A DNA stretch of 64,000 nt from Pseudomonadota bacterium (GCA_002747455.1 PDPG01000047.1:1-64000), one strand, 5' to 3'. Positions 30,252 through 40,455 are shown, counted from the stretch's first letter. A program made the numbers and translations. The notes: generated by a model not told the origin, from the letters alone.

Positions 30252-31787
30252 ATGACCTCCCAAATAAAAAATATCCCGTTCAAGTATGTAAAGCTCTCAG
30301 TCACTTTTAGCGCCTTGGTGGCTTTTTCTTCACAGGCTGTTGCAGTGCCGGATTTTCCCGAAGCCAATGCAGATTCAGCAACCACAACGCAAGGGCAATC
30401 TATTGTGGTTGATGTGTTAGCTAATGACACGGGTGTTGGACTATTCATTGAAGAAGTGGATGAGCCAGCGCCATACGGTACAGGCACATCGGCAATCGTA
30501 GATAATAAAATCGTTTACACCCCGCCCCCAGCCTTTGTGGGGAATACCCGGTTCTATTATGGTATCAAGGATGCCGCCGGTCAGATCACCAGCGCGCCGC
30601 TGTCAATTACGGTAGAGGAGGCCAGCTCTGCATCGCCCTGGCCTGTTGCCGAAAATGATCGGGCTAGTACCGAGCCCAATGAAGCCATCACGATTGAGCC
30701 ACTATGGAATGATGTGGGTGATGCGTTAAGGATTACGGACGTAGATACCTCGACAACACAGGGTAGTCAGGTTGAAGTTGTCGGTAATGCACTGGTCTAT
30801 ACTCCAGCAACCTGGGCGGAAGGTGAAGACCAGTTTTGGTATCAAATTACGGATAGCCTGGGTCGTACCAACGCCGCAAAGGTGATTGTTACCGTCAGGC
30901 CCGCTGTTGATATGGGGCCGTGGCCAACGGCTGGTACAGATACCTACACCATCTTTAAAAACTCAAGTGATAATGTATTGTCCGTTCTTGATAACGACAC
31001 CGGTTCCGGCATTGAGCTTGATGAGCTATATGACTGGACAGCCAAAGGTGGGCGTACCTCTGCTCAGGGAAATGCAGTTAATTATCGCCCCCCTGCTGGA
31101 TTCACTGGTACGGACGACTTTTGGTACACGATGAAGGATGTTTACGGTCGTACCAACGCTGCCAAGGTTGTGTTGAACGTGGTGGAGCCAACACCGGAGG
31201 AGCCAAATGGTGCGCCCGATGCCGTTGAAGACGGTTTTTTGGCACTGATCAATGGTGAGGAAAGGGTGCTAGATGTGTTGCTCAATGACACAGACCCCGA
31301 AGGAGATACGCTAACCGTCACTGATGTACAGCCAGCGCGTTACGGTTCGGTTCGTTTGACTGCGGATGGCGTAGTACGTTACTCGCCTCCGAGTACGCCT
31401 CAAAGTGATGCCTTTGAGTACACTATCTCCGATGGAAACGGTGGTATGGCCTCGGCGTTTGCCACAATTAGCGTGACGGATCCGAATGACAATAATGAGA
31501 ACTGGCCGGTAATTAATAATGAGTTTGTGTCAGTGTCTCCCGGTGAAACAATTATCATTAAAGTGTTGGAAAACGACTCTGATGCCGATGGTGATACTTT
31601 GGTGCTGGATGTGGTGAACAGTGGTTCCCAAGGTACAACAACAAAAGTTGCTGATGAAAGTGGCAATTTAAACTGGGTGGAATATACAGCATTGCCGTCC
31701 GCATCCGGTACGGATGAATTCTACTACGGTGTACATGATGGTCGAGGGAAGAATGGCTCTGGCAAAGTCACCATTACGATCCAGTAA
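30252..31787 (+). CDS. Exported protein of five tandem Ig/cadherin-like domains
   Basis: A 511-residue acidic protein. A signal peptide covers about 1-31 (cut near AVA-VPD). Five repeats of about 90-100 residues start near residues 35, 131, 220, 320 and 420. Each has a VLxNDxx strand motif and ends with a FWYxIxDxxGRTNAAKV-type strand pair; repeats 2 and 3 share GRTNAAKV exactly. Repeats 4 and 5 carry the calcium-type NDTDPEGDTLTV and NDSDADGDTLVL sequences of the cadherin-like/VCBS superfamily. No C-terminal anchor, sorting signal or secretion RTX repeat is visible, so it should be periplasmic or released. The likely role is adhesion or matrix, as inference. A strong terminator follows. Confidence 0.82.
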   Translation: MTSQIKNIPFKYVKLSVTFSALVAFSSQAVAVPDFPEANADSATTTQGQSIVVDVLANDTGVGLFIEEVDEPAPYGTGTSAIVDNKIVYTPPPAFVGNTRFYYGIKDAAGQITSAPLSITVEEASSASPWPVAENDRASTEPNEAITIEPLWNDVGDALRITDVDTSTTQGSQVEVVGNALVYTPATWAEGEDQFWYQITDSLGRTNAAKVIVTVRPAVDMGPWPTAGTDTYTIFKNSSDNVLSVLDNDTGSGIELDELYDWTAKGGRTSAQGNAVNYRPPAGFTGTDDFWYTMKDVYGRTNAAKVVLNVVEPTPEEPNGAPDAVEDGFLALINGEERVLDVLLNDTDPEGDTLTVTDVQPARYGSVRLTADGVVRYSPPSTPQSDAFEYTISDGNGGMASAFATISVTDPNDNNENWPVINNEFVSVSPGETIIIKVLENDSDADGDTLVLDVVNSGSQGTTTKVADESGNLNWVEYTALPSASGTDEFYYGVHDGRGKNGSGKVTITIQ

Positions 31788-31815
31788 ATTATTTTTAAAA
31801 ATAGCCGAACAAAAG

Positions 31816-31848
31816 GCCGTCATTGCTTGGGTAATGGCGGCTTTTTTT
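31816..31848 (+). terminator. Rho-independent terminator after the five-domain protein gene
   Basis: GCCGTCATT pairs with AATGGCGGC (one G-T pair) around a 7-8 base loop, followed by seven T. It lies 29 bases after the stop codon. Confidence 0.88.
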
Positions 31849-31933
31849 CCGTACTGCGCTTATTTGTATCTATGCTATCATCCGGCCTGAAATAACTGCG
31901 ACTGTTGCGGTTTAACCAAGGGAATTAGGATTG

Positions 31934-32506
31934 ATGGGTGAAGCAGTGCTGAAAAAGCGTAAGCGTAGCTGGTGGCGCTTATTATTGGAGCTGTTGGTTA
32001 TTTTGTCGATAGTGCTTGCGGTACGCTTCTGGTTTCAGCGTGATCTACCTTCTGGCCCTGCGCCTGCCTTTCAGTCTGTTCTGATGGACGGCAAGGTGGT
32101 GAATCTTAAAGACTACCGTGGCGAGCCTCTATTGTTGTACTTTTGGGCGAGTTGGTGTCAATTTTGTAAAGTCTCGGAAGCACCGTTGACCGGATTACAA
32201 GAGGACTGGAATGTCTTGAGTGTTGCTTTTCAGTCTGGAGATAAGCAGGCGGTAGGGGAATACATCAAAGAACATGGCTTGGAGTCATGGGATGTCATTC
32301 CTGATCAGGATGGACGCCTGGCTGAGTTGTTTGGGGTTCAAGCGGTGCCGACAAGTTATATCATTGATGGCAAAGGTAATATCCGGCTCAAAGAAGTAGG
32401 TCTGACAACAGGTTGGGGGTTGCGGGCTCGCTTGTGGTACGTCAAAAATGTGAATAGTCTGGCAGGACTGTTTGGGTTGGATAAAAAACAAAGTGATGGT
32501 TCGTGA
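31934..32506 (+). CDS. Membrane-anchored thioredoxin-fold protein (ScsD/TlpA type)
   Basis: A 190-residue protein with one N-terminal TM (about 14-31) anchoring a periplasmic thioredoxin domain. The redox motif is CQFC in YFWASWCQFCKVSE, and the cis-Pro loop is AVPTSYIID. The domain order matches protein disulfide oxidoreductases of the ScsD/TlpA group, which reduce or isomerise periplasmic disulfides. Start: the ATG at 31934 follows an in-frame TTG and an AGGA. No copper-resistance or cytochrome c maturation genes are adjacent, so the partner is unknown. It is 28 bases from birA and may share its transcript. Confidence 0.85.
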   Translation: MGEAVLKKRKRSWWRLLLELLVILSIVLAVRFWFQRDLPSGPAPAFQSVLMDGKVVNLKDYRGEPLLLYFWASWCQFCKVSEAPLTGLQEDWNVLSVAFQSGDKQAVGEYIKEHGLESWDVIPDQDGRLAELFGVQAVPTSYIIDGKGNIRLKEVGLTTGWGLRARLWYVKNVNSLAGLFGLDKKQSDGS

Positions 32507-32534
32507 GACTCAGTAGTCATAGGTGCTTCTTTTG

Positions 32535-33299
32535 ATGATGAGTTACCCTCTTGATGCTGACTATCTGCGACGACATTGTAGGAACCCTTGGTCGGATATC
32601 GTCGTGTTTGACAGCATTGACTCCACGAGTAACTGGGTCAAAGCGCAAGCCCGCAACAAGCTGGTGTGTTTGGCTGAGCGGCAAACGGCGGGGCGGGGGC
32701 GTCATGGGCATCAGTGGCAGTCGCCAGTTGCTGAAAATATCTATCTTTCCTACAGTTGGCAGTTTGATCAAACACCTAGTCATCTGGGGCTGTTGAGTCT
32801 TTGGGTCGGCATGACATTATCCGACGTATTGGAAAAGCAAGGCTTGCAGCAGCACGGTATTAAATGGCCCAATGATATTTATTGGCAACACAAAAAAATG
32901 GGTGGCATTCTGATTGAGGTCAGTAACTTGTCATCCCAGCTTGTCGTCGGGGTTGGGCTAAATGTCAATATGCAGAATGAAACTGGTATTGATCAGCCTT
33001 GGACCAGTGTCTTTGAGGTGGTGCAGCATACAGTGAACCGAAACGAGCTATTAGTCCCCTTACTGGATGCATTGCATGTGGCGATGATTAAGTTTCCGTA
33101 CATTGATCACTCTGAATTTATGCGGCATTGGAAGCGTTGGGATTTGATCTTTGGGCATCAAGTGTCTTTTGTTGAGGATGGTAGAACATTAGTCGGTGAG
33201 GCCCGTGGTGTGAATGATAGTGGTCATCTCAACGTCATGCTTGATTCTGGTGAGCTTAGAGCGTTTGGTACCAGCATTAGTAGGGTGCGCTGGGTGTGA
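32535..33299 (+). CDS. birA: Biotin-[acetyl-CoA carboxylase] ligase without DNA-binding domain
   Basis: Activates biotin with ATP and attaches it to the carboxyl carrier protein. The 254-residue product begins directly with the catalytic domain: FDSIDSTSNWVKAQ, then the biotinyl-AMP loop AGRGRHGHQW, KWPNDIYW and KKMGGILIEV. The C-terminal SH3-like domain contains LVGEARGVNDSGHLNV. E. coli BirA has about 60 extra N-terminal residues forming a winged helix that represses bio genes; that domain is missing, so this is a monofunctional ligase. A GTG four codons earlier is an alternative start. The stop overlaps coaX (GTGA). Confidence 0.93.
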   Translation: MMSYPLDADYLRRHCRNPWSDIVVFDSIDSTSNWVKAQARNKLVCLAERQTAGRGRHGHQWQSPVAENIYLSYSWQFDQTPSHLGLLSLWVGMTLSDVLEKQGLQQHGIKWPNDIYWQHKKMGGILIEVSNLSSQLVVGVGLNVNMQNETGIDQPWTSVFEVVQHTVNRNELLVPLLDALHVAMIKFPYIDHSEFMRHWKRWDLIFGHQVSFVEDGRTLVGEARGVNDSGHLNVMLDSGELRAFGTSISRVRWV

Positions 33300-34048
33300 G
33301 ACTACTGATTGACATGGGGAATAGTCGGCTTAAATCTGCCCGGTATGCGAATGCACAGCTGGATCAGTTTGTCAGCAGACCTTATGGAGATAGTACTCCG
33401 ATAGATTGTCTAAAGGCGTTCATCCGTGGGCAGTCGGAGCTTGTTTCCGTGACATTAGTTTCGGTATTGGGTGATGCATTTCAGACCGAAGTCAAAGCAT
33501 ATTGTCAAAAGGAAGGCATTCACCTGATTTGGGCGGCTTCATCGGCTACAGCGCACGGTATCCGTAGTGCCTACCACACGCCGGAAAACTTAGGAAGTGA
33601 CCGGTTTGTTGCATTGGTTGGGGCCAGAAAGCTCTTTCCTGAGCAGTATTGCATTGTGGTTGATTGCGGTACGGCAACAACTGTTGACGCATTAACCTCT
33701 GATGGTGTGTTTTGTGGCGGGGTCATTATTCCCGGCTTGCAGTTATGGGGTGATAGTTTGATGAGTCGGGCAAATCAATTAAATGCCCATGAAATGAACC
33801 ATCCGACAGTGTTTGCCAAAGATACGCCGCAGGCAATTGGTAGTGGCAGTGTTTACGGTTTGGTGGGGGCGATTGAGGGCTTGTGCCAACGGATGGAAGT
33901 ACAATTTCGCAGGGATGCGGGTGTGGATATTCCGGTGGTTAGATTGTTATGTGGCGGGGACGCACATCTGATTGCAGCGCACACACGGCTGTCGTTTGAA
34001 GTGGTACCGCATTTGGTTTTAACGGGTTTGACTGAGTTTACTGAATAA
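33296..34048 (+). CDS. coaX: Type III pantothenate kinase
   Basis: First enzyme of coenzyme A synthesis: pantothenate to 4'-phosphopantothenate. The ASKHA-fold protein of 250 residues begins RLLIDMGNSRLKSAR (phosphate-1 loop). It has GSDRFVALVGARKL, the phosphate-2 loop VVDCGTATTVDALT, GGVIIPGLQLW, and the adenosine motif LLCGGDAHL. GTG is the start, overlapping the birA TGA, as in the birA-coaX pairs of Pseudomonas and relatives. coaD, a later CoA gene, lies 2.2 kb away on the other strand. Confidence 0.96.
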   Translation: MRLLIDMGNSRLKSARYANAQLDQFVSRPYGDSTPIDCLKAFIRGQSELVSVTLVSVLGDAFQTEVKAYCQKEGIHLIWAASSATAHGIRSAYHTPENLGSDRFVALVGARKLFPEQYCIVVDCGTATTVDALTSDGVFCGGVIIPGLQLWGDSLMSRANQLNAHEMNHPTVFAKDTPQAIGSGSVYGLVGAIEGLCQRMEVQFRRDAGVDIPVVRLLCGGDAHLIAAHTRLSFEVVPHLVLTGLTEFTE

Positions 34049-34050
34049 TA

Positions 34051-34710
34051 ATGCGCATTCTGATCATCGCTCTCATTACGTTGAATATACTCTACTTCGT
34101 GGGGGTGTATCTTTTTAGTGTGGCTTTTGACCGTCCGCCACCACTGAAAGAGCCGGGTATTCCAACAATTAAGTTACTGGAGATGAGCGCTGCGGATAAC
34201 TTACCGCGGGTCGCGTCCGGCGCAAGTCCAGTGTGCTTTACGGTAGGGCCCTACAGCGTTGAAAAAACTGCACGACTGGTCGCACATAAAATTGCTGAGG
34301 CAGGCTTTGCGGTTAATATACACAAGCAGCAGACTGATCAGGTTCAGAAATATCTGGTCTTTTTGCCCGTACAGCCCAGTCGGGCAGCAGCTGAAAAGGT
34401 GGTTGCAGATATTAAAGCCAACCAGATTAAGCAAAGGCAAATTAAGCAATACTCCATCATTGACTCAGGGCCGTATAAAAATGCCATCGCATTGGGGCGA
34501 TTTAATGACCTTGACCGTGCCCGCCGACATGCAGAGTATGTGCGTTTTCTTGGCTATGATGCGAGATATACGGAGCAGCGGCAGAGGGCTTATGTGTATT
34601 GGATCAGTTATGACGAACCCTTTGGGGAGTCACTGCCGGTATCGGATTGGACGAAAGAGATTGACCCTAAGGTGAGTGTGCAGAAGCTTCCTGAAGCCTG
34701 TGAGTTCTAG
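34051..34710 (+). CDS. Membrane-anchored SPOR-domain-like protein
   Basis: A 219-residue protein with one N-terminal TM (about 2-23) followed by a periplasmic region. Residues about 120-195 resemble a SPOR domain (YSIIDSGPYKNAIALGRFND, then RARRHAEYVRFLGYDARYTE). A weaker, similar segment lies at about 60-115 (CFTVGPYSVEKTARLVAHKI), so there may be two diverged SPOR-like units. It starts two bases after the coaX stop; a SPOR gene in the same place follows coaX in pseudomonads. The presumed role is binding peptidoglycan at the septum. A conserved Cys pair (Cys62 and the C-terminal CEF) is visible. Confidence 0.82.
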   Translation: MRILIIALITLNILYFVGVYLFSVAFDRPPPLKEPGIPTIKLLEMSAADNLPRVASGASPVCFTVGPYSVEKTARLVAHKIAEAGFAVNIHKQQTDQVQKYLVFLPVQPSRAAAEKVVADIKANQIKQRQIKQYSIIDSGPYKNAIALGRFNDLDRARRHAEYVRFLGYDARYTEQRQRAYVYWISYDEPFGESLPVSDWTKEIDPKVSVQKLPEACEF

Positions 34711-35310
34711 TCACTTGCATCGTCAAAGAACTGCAACGACGGGGCTGTGGTGGTCGCGTGTCTGTTGGCTATTGTTTGGGTGTCGCTGGATATATTTTCT
34801 TGGCGTCTACGAGTTTTGTCACTCAAGAAACCAGCACCGCTGGTGAAAAGAGGATGAAAACCAGACTGCGGTGGTAAACATTGACCTTGAACCGACGGCT
34901 CAAGTGGGAGCTACGAGAAGAACGTCAGGCGTACCGGCGAACCAGTCATGCACACAATCCCCCCACGCACGCCCCCGGGTAAAGTAATTAGGCCCAAGGG
35001 AACCCGAATACTCACAAGCAGCCCAGAAATCATCCACTGAACTAATATAGTCCAATTGCCTGGCTTTGTTAAGTGCTCCTAGCGGCATTTCCTGACATCG
35101 CCGAGTCTTTTTTGTATATTTTTATTGAACCTTGGGTATTGATTAGTGTTTTCAGGAATTTTCAGACGGCCGCACCATGCTTTAGGTGTTGTTTTCTCCA
35201 GCCTTCAAAAATTAATGTCCGATTAATGTTCAGATGGGAGAGAACTGTACACATCCTTAATAGATATGGGCTACACTGGAGCGTGTGATTTTACAGTTTG
35301 GGGGCTGAAG
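34711..35310. other. 600-base gene-poor stretch
   Basis: The gap between the SPOR gene and the ankyrin gene holds no convincing gene. It contains an antisense 62-codon frame (annotated separately), a short plus-strand frame starting GTG near 34756 that could encode a single TM peptide but has no RBS, and an AT-rich block from about 35100 that presumably holds the ankyrin gene promoter. No tRNA, terminator, insertion sequence end or repeat was recognised. Confidence 0.6.
34900..35088 (-). pseudogene. Possible gene fragment, unknown family
   Basis: A 62-codon frame starting MPLGALNKARQ with the compact, protein-like segment SVDDFWAACEYSG and TRGRAWGDCVHDWFAG. The frame stays open a further 11 codons upstream (to a TAA), reading KTRRCQE before the Met, which hints that the true start was farther upstream and is lost. 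The composition (Trp, Cys, Gly, Asp) and its higher GC than the surroundings look like coding DNA rather than chance. I do not recognise the family. It could be a remnant left by the exchange that placed the ankyrin gene here, or a small intact gene. Confidence 0.3.
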
Positions 35311-36761
<1,451 letters not shown>

Positions 36762-38891
36762 CTAGAGTGGTCTGGTTACCGATAATACCAGTTCCAGCTC
36801 TTGAAGTTTTTTGGCAACATTTTTTAAATGTTCAGCATTGGTAACTTCAATGACTAGAAAGAAGGTCTTTGTCGTATTGTCACCACTAATATGCATTTCC
36901 TCAGTGTTAATCTTGAGATTATGCAAGGCGTTGCTGACGCTTGACAGCGCACCGACCCGATTACGTGCCTCAATGGACAGTGCTGCGGGGTAGGTTTGTC
37001 CCTGGAGAGAAGACCAGGATGTCTTTAGTGGTTTGCTGTCTGGGTGGTTTAGGTTTTTACAACCGGCTCGGTGAATCGCCATCCCGCGCCCCTTTTCAAG
37101 GTGAGCAACAATGACATCACCCGGTACCGGATAGCAGCAGGATTGAAGCTCAACTGCCAAGCCCTCAGTGCCCTTGATCAAGATAGGGCTGTCGGCATCT
37201 TCCTCACAACACTTTAGCAGATCACCTTCATCCACTAGGCGTTGGGCGATGAGTCTTGCACAATAATCCCCATGAGCAATATGGCTCAATAGGTCGTTTG
37301 TATCATTTAGTTTAAGCAGGCTGATGGTGTTTTCTAATTGGCTTTGCTCAAGGCTGTTGAGGTTTTTACCGTAAGGAGCCAGTGCCTGATTCAGCAGCTG
37401 CTTGCCAAGTGCAATAAATTCGCCTTTTTTTCGGCTGTTGATCCAATGGCGAATCGCCGAACGTGCTTTACCTGTGACTACAAAACTGAGCCAAGTGGGT
37501 TGTGGCGTGGCATTGGCAGCTTTTTGAATGAATACCGTAGCTCCATTCCTGAGCTGCGTACTTAGCGGTACTCGCTGGTTGTCAACAATGGCATAAGCAC
37601 ATTGATTGCCAAGGTCCGTATGAATCTCATAGGCGAAGTCCACAGGCGTTGAGCCACTGGGTAGCGTACGAATCTCACCACGGGGCGTGTACACCTGAAT
37701 ATCTTTGAGGAACAGGTCAGAAGTGACATCTGCCATAAATTCAGAGGGACTGCTATTGGCGCGGTTAATATCAGCAACCTGCTTAATCCAGCGATCCAGA
37801 TAAATCTTGGAAAAATCCGTTGCGGTCATTGAGTTTGGAAAACGGAAATGCGTGGTGACGCCAAACTGCGAGACTTGGTACATCTGCTTGGTTTGGATTT
37901 CAATCTTGAGAAGCTGGCGTTCGTAGGTGATGAGCTCGGTTTGTAGCGCCTGGTAGCCGTAGGTTTTACCTGCGGCAACATAATCTTTGAACTTCTCCGT
38001 TTTGGGGGTGTAAAGCTGGTGAACAGTGCCCAACGCCAAATAGCACTCTGGTGTTTCATTGACCAGTACACGAATCTCAATGCTGTCAAACTCATTGCTC
38101 AGGTCTTTATTTTTACCCGCTTTTTTGGCTTCGTTATAAATGCGGTAAAGATTTTTTTCCCACAGAAAAACCGAGCTTTCGATCTGTTGAGAGCGAAGTG
38201 CTTGAGTAATGTCGTTTAAAATACGGTCGTAAGTCGTTCGGTTTTTTCGCAGGTTGGCGGTGACGGATTTTCTGAGGATCTCATAACGCCAAGGATGCAA
38301 ATGCATTAAGCAGAGGGTTTGCAGTTCCTTGCGAAGCGTGTTGATGCCCATTTTTCGGGCAAGAGGGGCGTGTATTTTCAGCGTCTCACTGGCAATGCGG
38401 CGTTTCTTTTCTGGTGGCATGGACCCGAGCGTACGCATATTGTGTAGCCGATCCGCAACCTTGATCAGGACTACCCGATAGTCCTGAGTCATCGCCGTCA
38501 TCATTTTCTGAAAACTGGCCTGCGACGCTTCGGTGCGTGAAGTAAAGCGGCTTCCTGCCAATTTGGTGACGCCATCAACCAGCTCTGCTACAACGATACC
38601 AAACCTTTCGATGATAGAGTCTTTGGAGTAATCGGTGTCTTCAATAACGTCATGCAGCAATGCCGCACATAGGGTATCAACATCCAGACGCAGATCCGCG
38701 AGTATGCGCGCAACTTCAAGCGGGTGATGAATGTAAAGCTCGCCAGATTTTCGGCGTACATTGGCGTGAGCTTTTGCGGCAAACTCATAGGCTCGGCGGG
38801 TGGTTTCAATATCCTCAGGCGTCTGATACCGCTGAATAATGCGACACAGATCTGTAGATTTGAATGCCGGAGCCGTGCTTGCCGCAGGCAT
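36762..38891 (-). CDS. spoT: SpoT-type (p)ppGpp hydrolase with degenerate synthetase domain
   Basis: A 709-residue long RSH protein. The HD hydrolase domain is intact: Arg47, His55, His80-Asp81 in LLHDVIEDT and Asp147 in VADRLHNMRTL. The synthetase domain is recognisable but altered. The GR-K motif reads LWEK (243-246) with the Arg replaced by Trp, the GYQSLHT motif reads GYQALQT (His to Gln317), and the catalytic Glu of the EVQIRT motif aligns with Lys329. A TGS domain (about 397-458) and a C-terminal ACT domain (about 635-709) follow. It should only degrade ppGpp, as described for Moraxellaceae SpoT. It lies four bases after rpoZ. Confidence 0.95.
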   Translation of the reverse strand: MPAASTAPAFKSTDLCRIIQRYQTPEDIETTRRAYEFAAKAHANVRRKSGELYIHHPLEVARILADLRLDVDTLCAALLHDVIEDTDYSKDSIIERFGIVVAELVDGVTKLAGSRFTSRTEASQASFQKMMTAMTQDYRVVLIKVADRLHNMRTLGSMPPEKKRRIASETLKIHAPLARKMGINTLRKELQTLCLMHLHPWRYEILRKSVTANLRKNRTTYDRILNDITQALRSQQIESSVFLWEKNLYRIYNEAKKAGKNKDLSNEFDSIEIRVLVNETPECYLALGTVHQLYTPKTEKFKDYVAAGKTYGYQALQTELITYERQLLKIEIQTKQMYQVSQFGVTTHFRFPNSMTATDFSKIYLDRWIKQVADINRANSSPSEFMADVTSDLFLKDIQVYTPRGEIRTLPSGSTPVDFAYEIHTDLGNQCAYAIVDNQRVPLSTQLRNGATVFIQKAANATPQPTWLSFVVTGKARSAIRHWINSRKKGEFIALGKQLLNQALAPYGKNLNSLEQSQLENTISLLKLNDTNDLLSHIAHGDYCARLIAQRLVDEGDLLKCCEEDADSPILIKGTEGLAVELQSCCYPVPGDVIVAHLEKGRGMAIHRAGCKNLNHPDSKPLKTSWSSLQGQTYPAALSIEARNRVGALSSVSNALHNLKINTEEMHISGDNTTKTFFLVIEVTNAEHLKNVAKKLQELELVLSVTRPL

Positions 38892-38895
38892 GACG

Positions 38896-39144
38896 CTAGT
38901 CTTCGATGCTGATTTCTAACGGGTCTTGTCGATCCGTAGGTTCTGATGCAATAGCTTCCTGTGCTTTGGCCGCAGCATTGTCGGCAATCTCACGCAATGC
39001 TATAACCGTTGGCTTGTCATTGTCGCGCTCAACAAGAGGCTCTGCGCCGTTGGCAATTTCACGTGCGCGCTTAGAGGCGCTGAGGACTAGCGCATAATTA
39101 CTGTCCGCATATTTTAAGCAGTCTTCAACCGTAACTCGAGCCAT
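38896..39144 (-). CDS. rpoZ: RNA polymerase omega subunit
   Basis: A small subunit of 82 residues that binds beta' and helps assemble RNA polymerase; in gammaproteobacteria it contributes to a ppGpp-binding site. It starts [20 protein letters not shown] and contains [15 protein letters not shown], the conserved core, then [11 protein letters not shown]. It is four bases upstream of spoT, the normal order, but gmk, which usually precedes it, is 17 kb away in this window. A -10 candidate lies 35 bases upstream. Confidence 0.97.
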   Translation of the reverse strand: MARVTVEDCLKYADSNYALVLSASKRAREIANGAEPLVERDNDKPTVIALREIADNAAAKAQEAIASEPTDRQDPLEISIED

Positions 39145-39178
39145 AATACAACCTAGTTTTTCGTTATGAGGGGGATTA

Positions 39179-39184
39179 ATTATA
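39179..39184 (-). promoter_or_regulatory. Putative -10 box of the rpoZ-spoT-coaD transcript
   Basis: On the minus strand a perfect TATAAT lies about 35 bases before the rpoZ start codon. No strong -35 is seen at the expected distance (TAGCAT at 16 bases is a poor match). The divergent hemH lies 160 bases away. Confidence 0.45.
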
Positions 39185-39342
39185 GACAGCTAGTCGTTAA
39201 ATGCTAGTTTAAAAGCAATAGATTCCGCAATTCGTTAGACAGAGAATGGTAAACTGGGGAGGTGGGTTGTACTCATGTTATGGTGTCGCACGCACTAGGC
39301 TAGTGAGTAGTTGCCTCACATAGCTGAAAAAGGAGCACAAAG

Positions 39343-40455
39343 ATGAGTCGATATAGCCATGATGAGCAGTTTTTTCACGGAAAACAAGAGAGCCTGGGCG
39401 TTTTGCTGGTTAATCTGGGGACACCAGATGAGCCAACTGCGCCAGCGGTCAAGAAATACCTAAAGCAGTTTTTGTCCGATGGGCGAGTGGTGGAAATTCC
39501 GCGCATTGTGTGGTGGTTTATCCTGCATGGCTTTGTTCTGAGGCGTCGTCCGGCCGTGAGTGCCGAACAATATGTATCGGTATGGACGGATAAGGGGTCT
39601 CCGTTGCTGGTTCAGAGTGAGAACATCCGGCAATCCTTGCAGCAGGAAATGTCGGTACGCTTTGATGGTCCGGTGCATGTGGAACTAGCGATGCGTTACG
39701 GAAACCCCTCGCTTGTTGTGGGGTTGCGTAATTTGCGACACAAAGGTGTCAGGCGCTTACTGGTGCTCCCTTTGTACCCACAGTACTCGGCGACCACAAC
39801 CGCAACCACCTATGATGCAGTCAGCGCAGAAATGCGACGTTGGCGCTGCTTACCGGAAATTCGCTTTGTTAATCAATATCATGACAATGAGCGATACATC
39901 GGCAGTCTAGCGCGAAGCATTGAGCGACACTGGGCGGAACACGGCAGGAAGGAAAAATTACTCATGTCGTTTCATGGCTTGCCGAAGCGTAACCTTGATC
40001 TAGGTGATCCGTACCATTGTCAATGCCTTAAAACTGGGCGACTTCTTGCGGAAAAACTGGGCCTGAAACAGGGTGAGTGGCTTGTGACATTCCAATCGCG
40101 TTTTGGTCGTGCGGAGTGGTTGCAGCCCTATACGGATAAGACGTTAGAAAAATTGGCGAAAGAGGGCGTGAGGCGAGTTGATGTTGTCTGCCCTGGTTTT
40201 CCGGCGGATTGTTTAGAAACGCTGGGAGAGATTGGAATGGAGTACTGCGAGCTATTCAAGGAAGCAGGCGGCGAGGAGTATTGCTACATTCCTGCGTTAA
40301 ATGATGACTCAGAGCATATTCAATGCTTGGCAGATTTGGTTCAGCAGCATACGCAGGGATGGCCGGAGGTGGATCCAGGCTGGAACGGGTTATCCAATGA
40401 GGAAAAAAGTAAGCAGACCCAAGCTCTGGCAAAGGGAATGGGTGCTAAGTTGTAG
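39343..40455 (+). CDS. hemH: Ferrochelatase
   Basis: Inserts Fe(II) into protoporphyrin IX, the last step of protoheme synthesis, at the inner face of the membrane. The 370-residue protein has LGVLLVNLGTPDEPTAP at its N-terminus, VLPLYPQYSATTTAT, LLMSFHGLPKRNLDLGDPY with the active-site His, TFQSRFGRAEWLQPYTD, and VVCPGFPADCLETLGEI. A clear AGGAG precedes the ATG. The stop codon TAG directly abuts the lpxL ATG, so the two are co-translated. Confidence 0.97.
   Translation: MSRYSHDEQFFHGKQESLGVLLVNLGTPDEPTAPAVKKYLKQFLSDGRVVEIPRIVWWFILHGFVLRRRPAVSAEQYVSVWTDKGSPLLVQSENIRQSLQQEMSVRFDGPVHVELAMRYGNPSLVVGLRNLRHKGVRRLLVLPLYPQYSATTTATTYDAVSAEMRRWRCLPEIRFVNQYHDNERYIGSLARSIERHWAEHGRKEKLLMSFHGLPKRNLDLGDPYHCQCLKTGRLLAEKLGLKQGEWLVTFQSRFGRAEWLQPYTDKTLEKLAKEGVRRVDVVCPGFPADCLETLGEIGMEYCELFKEAGGEEYCYIPALNDDSEHIQCLADLVQQHTQGWPEVDPGWNGLSNEEKSKQTQALAKGMGAKL

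Noticed and set aside
34747..34860. Short plus-strand frame that could give a single-TM peptide after the SPOR gene
   Set aside because: It merely continues in frame beyond the SPOR stop; no RBS, and hydrophobicity alone is weak evidence.
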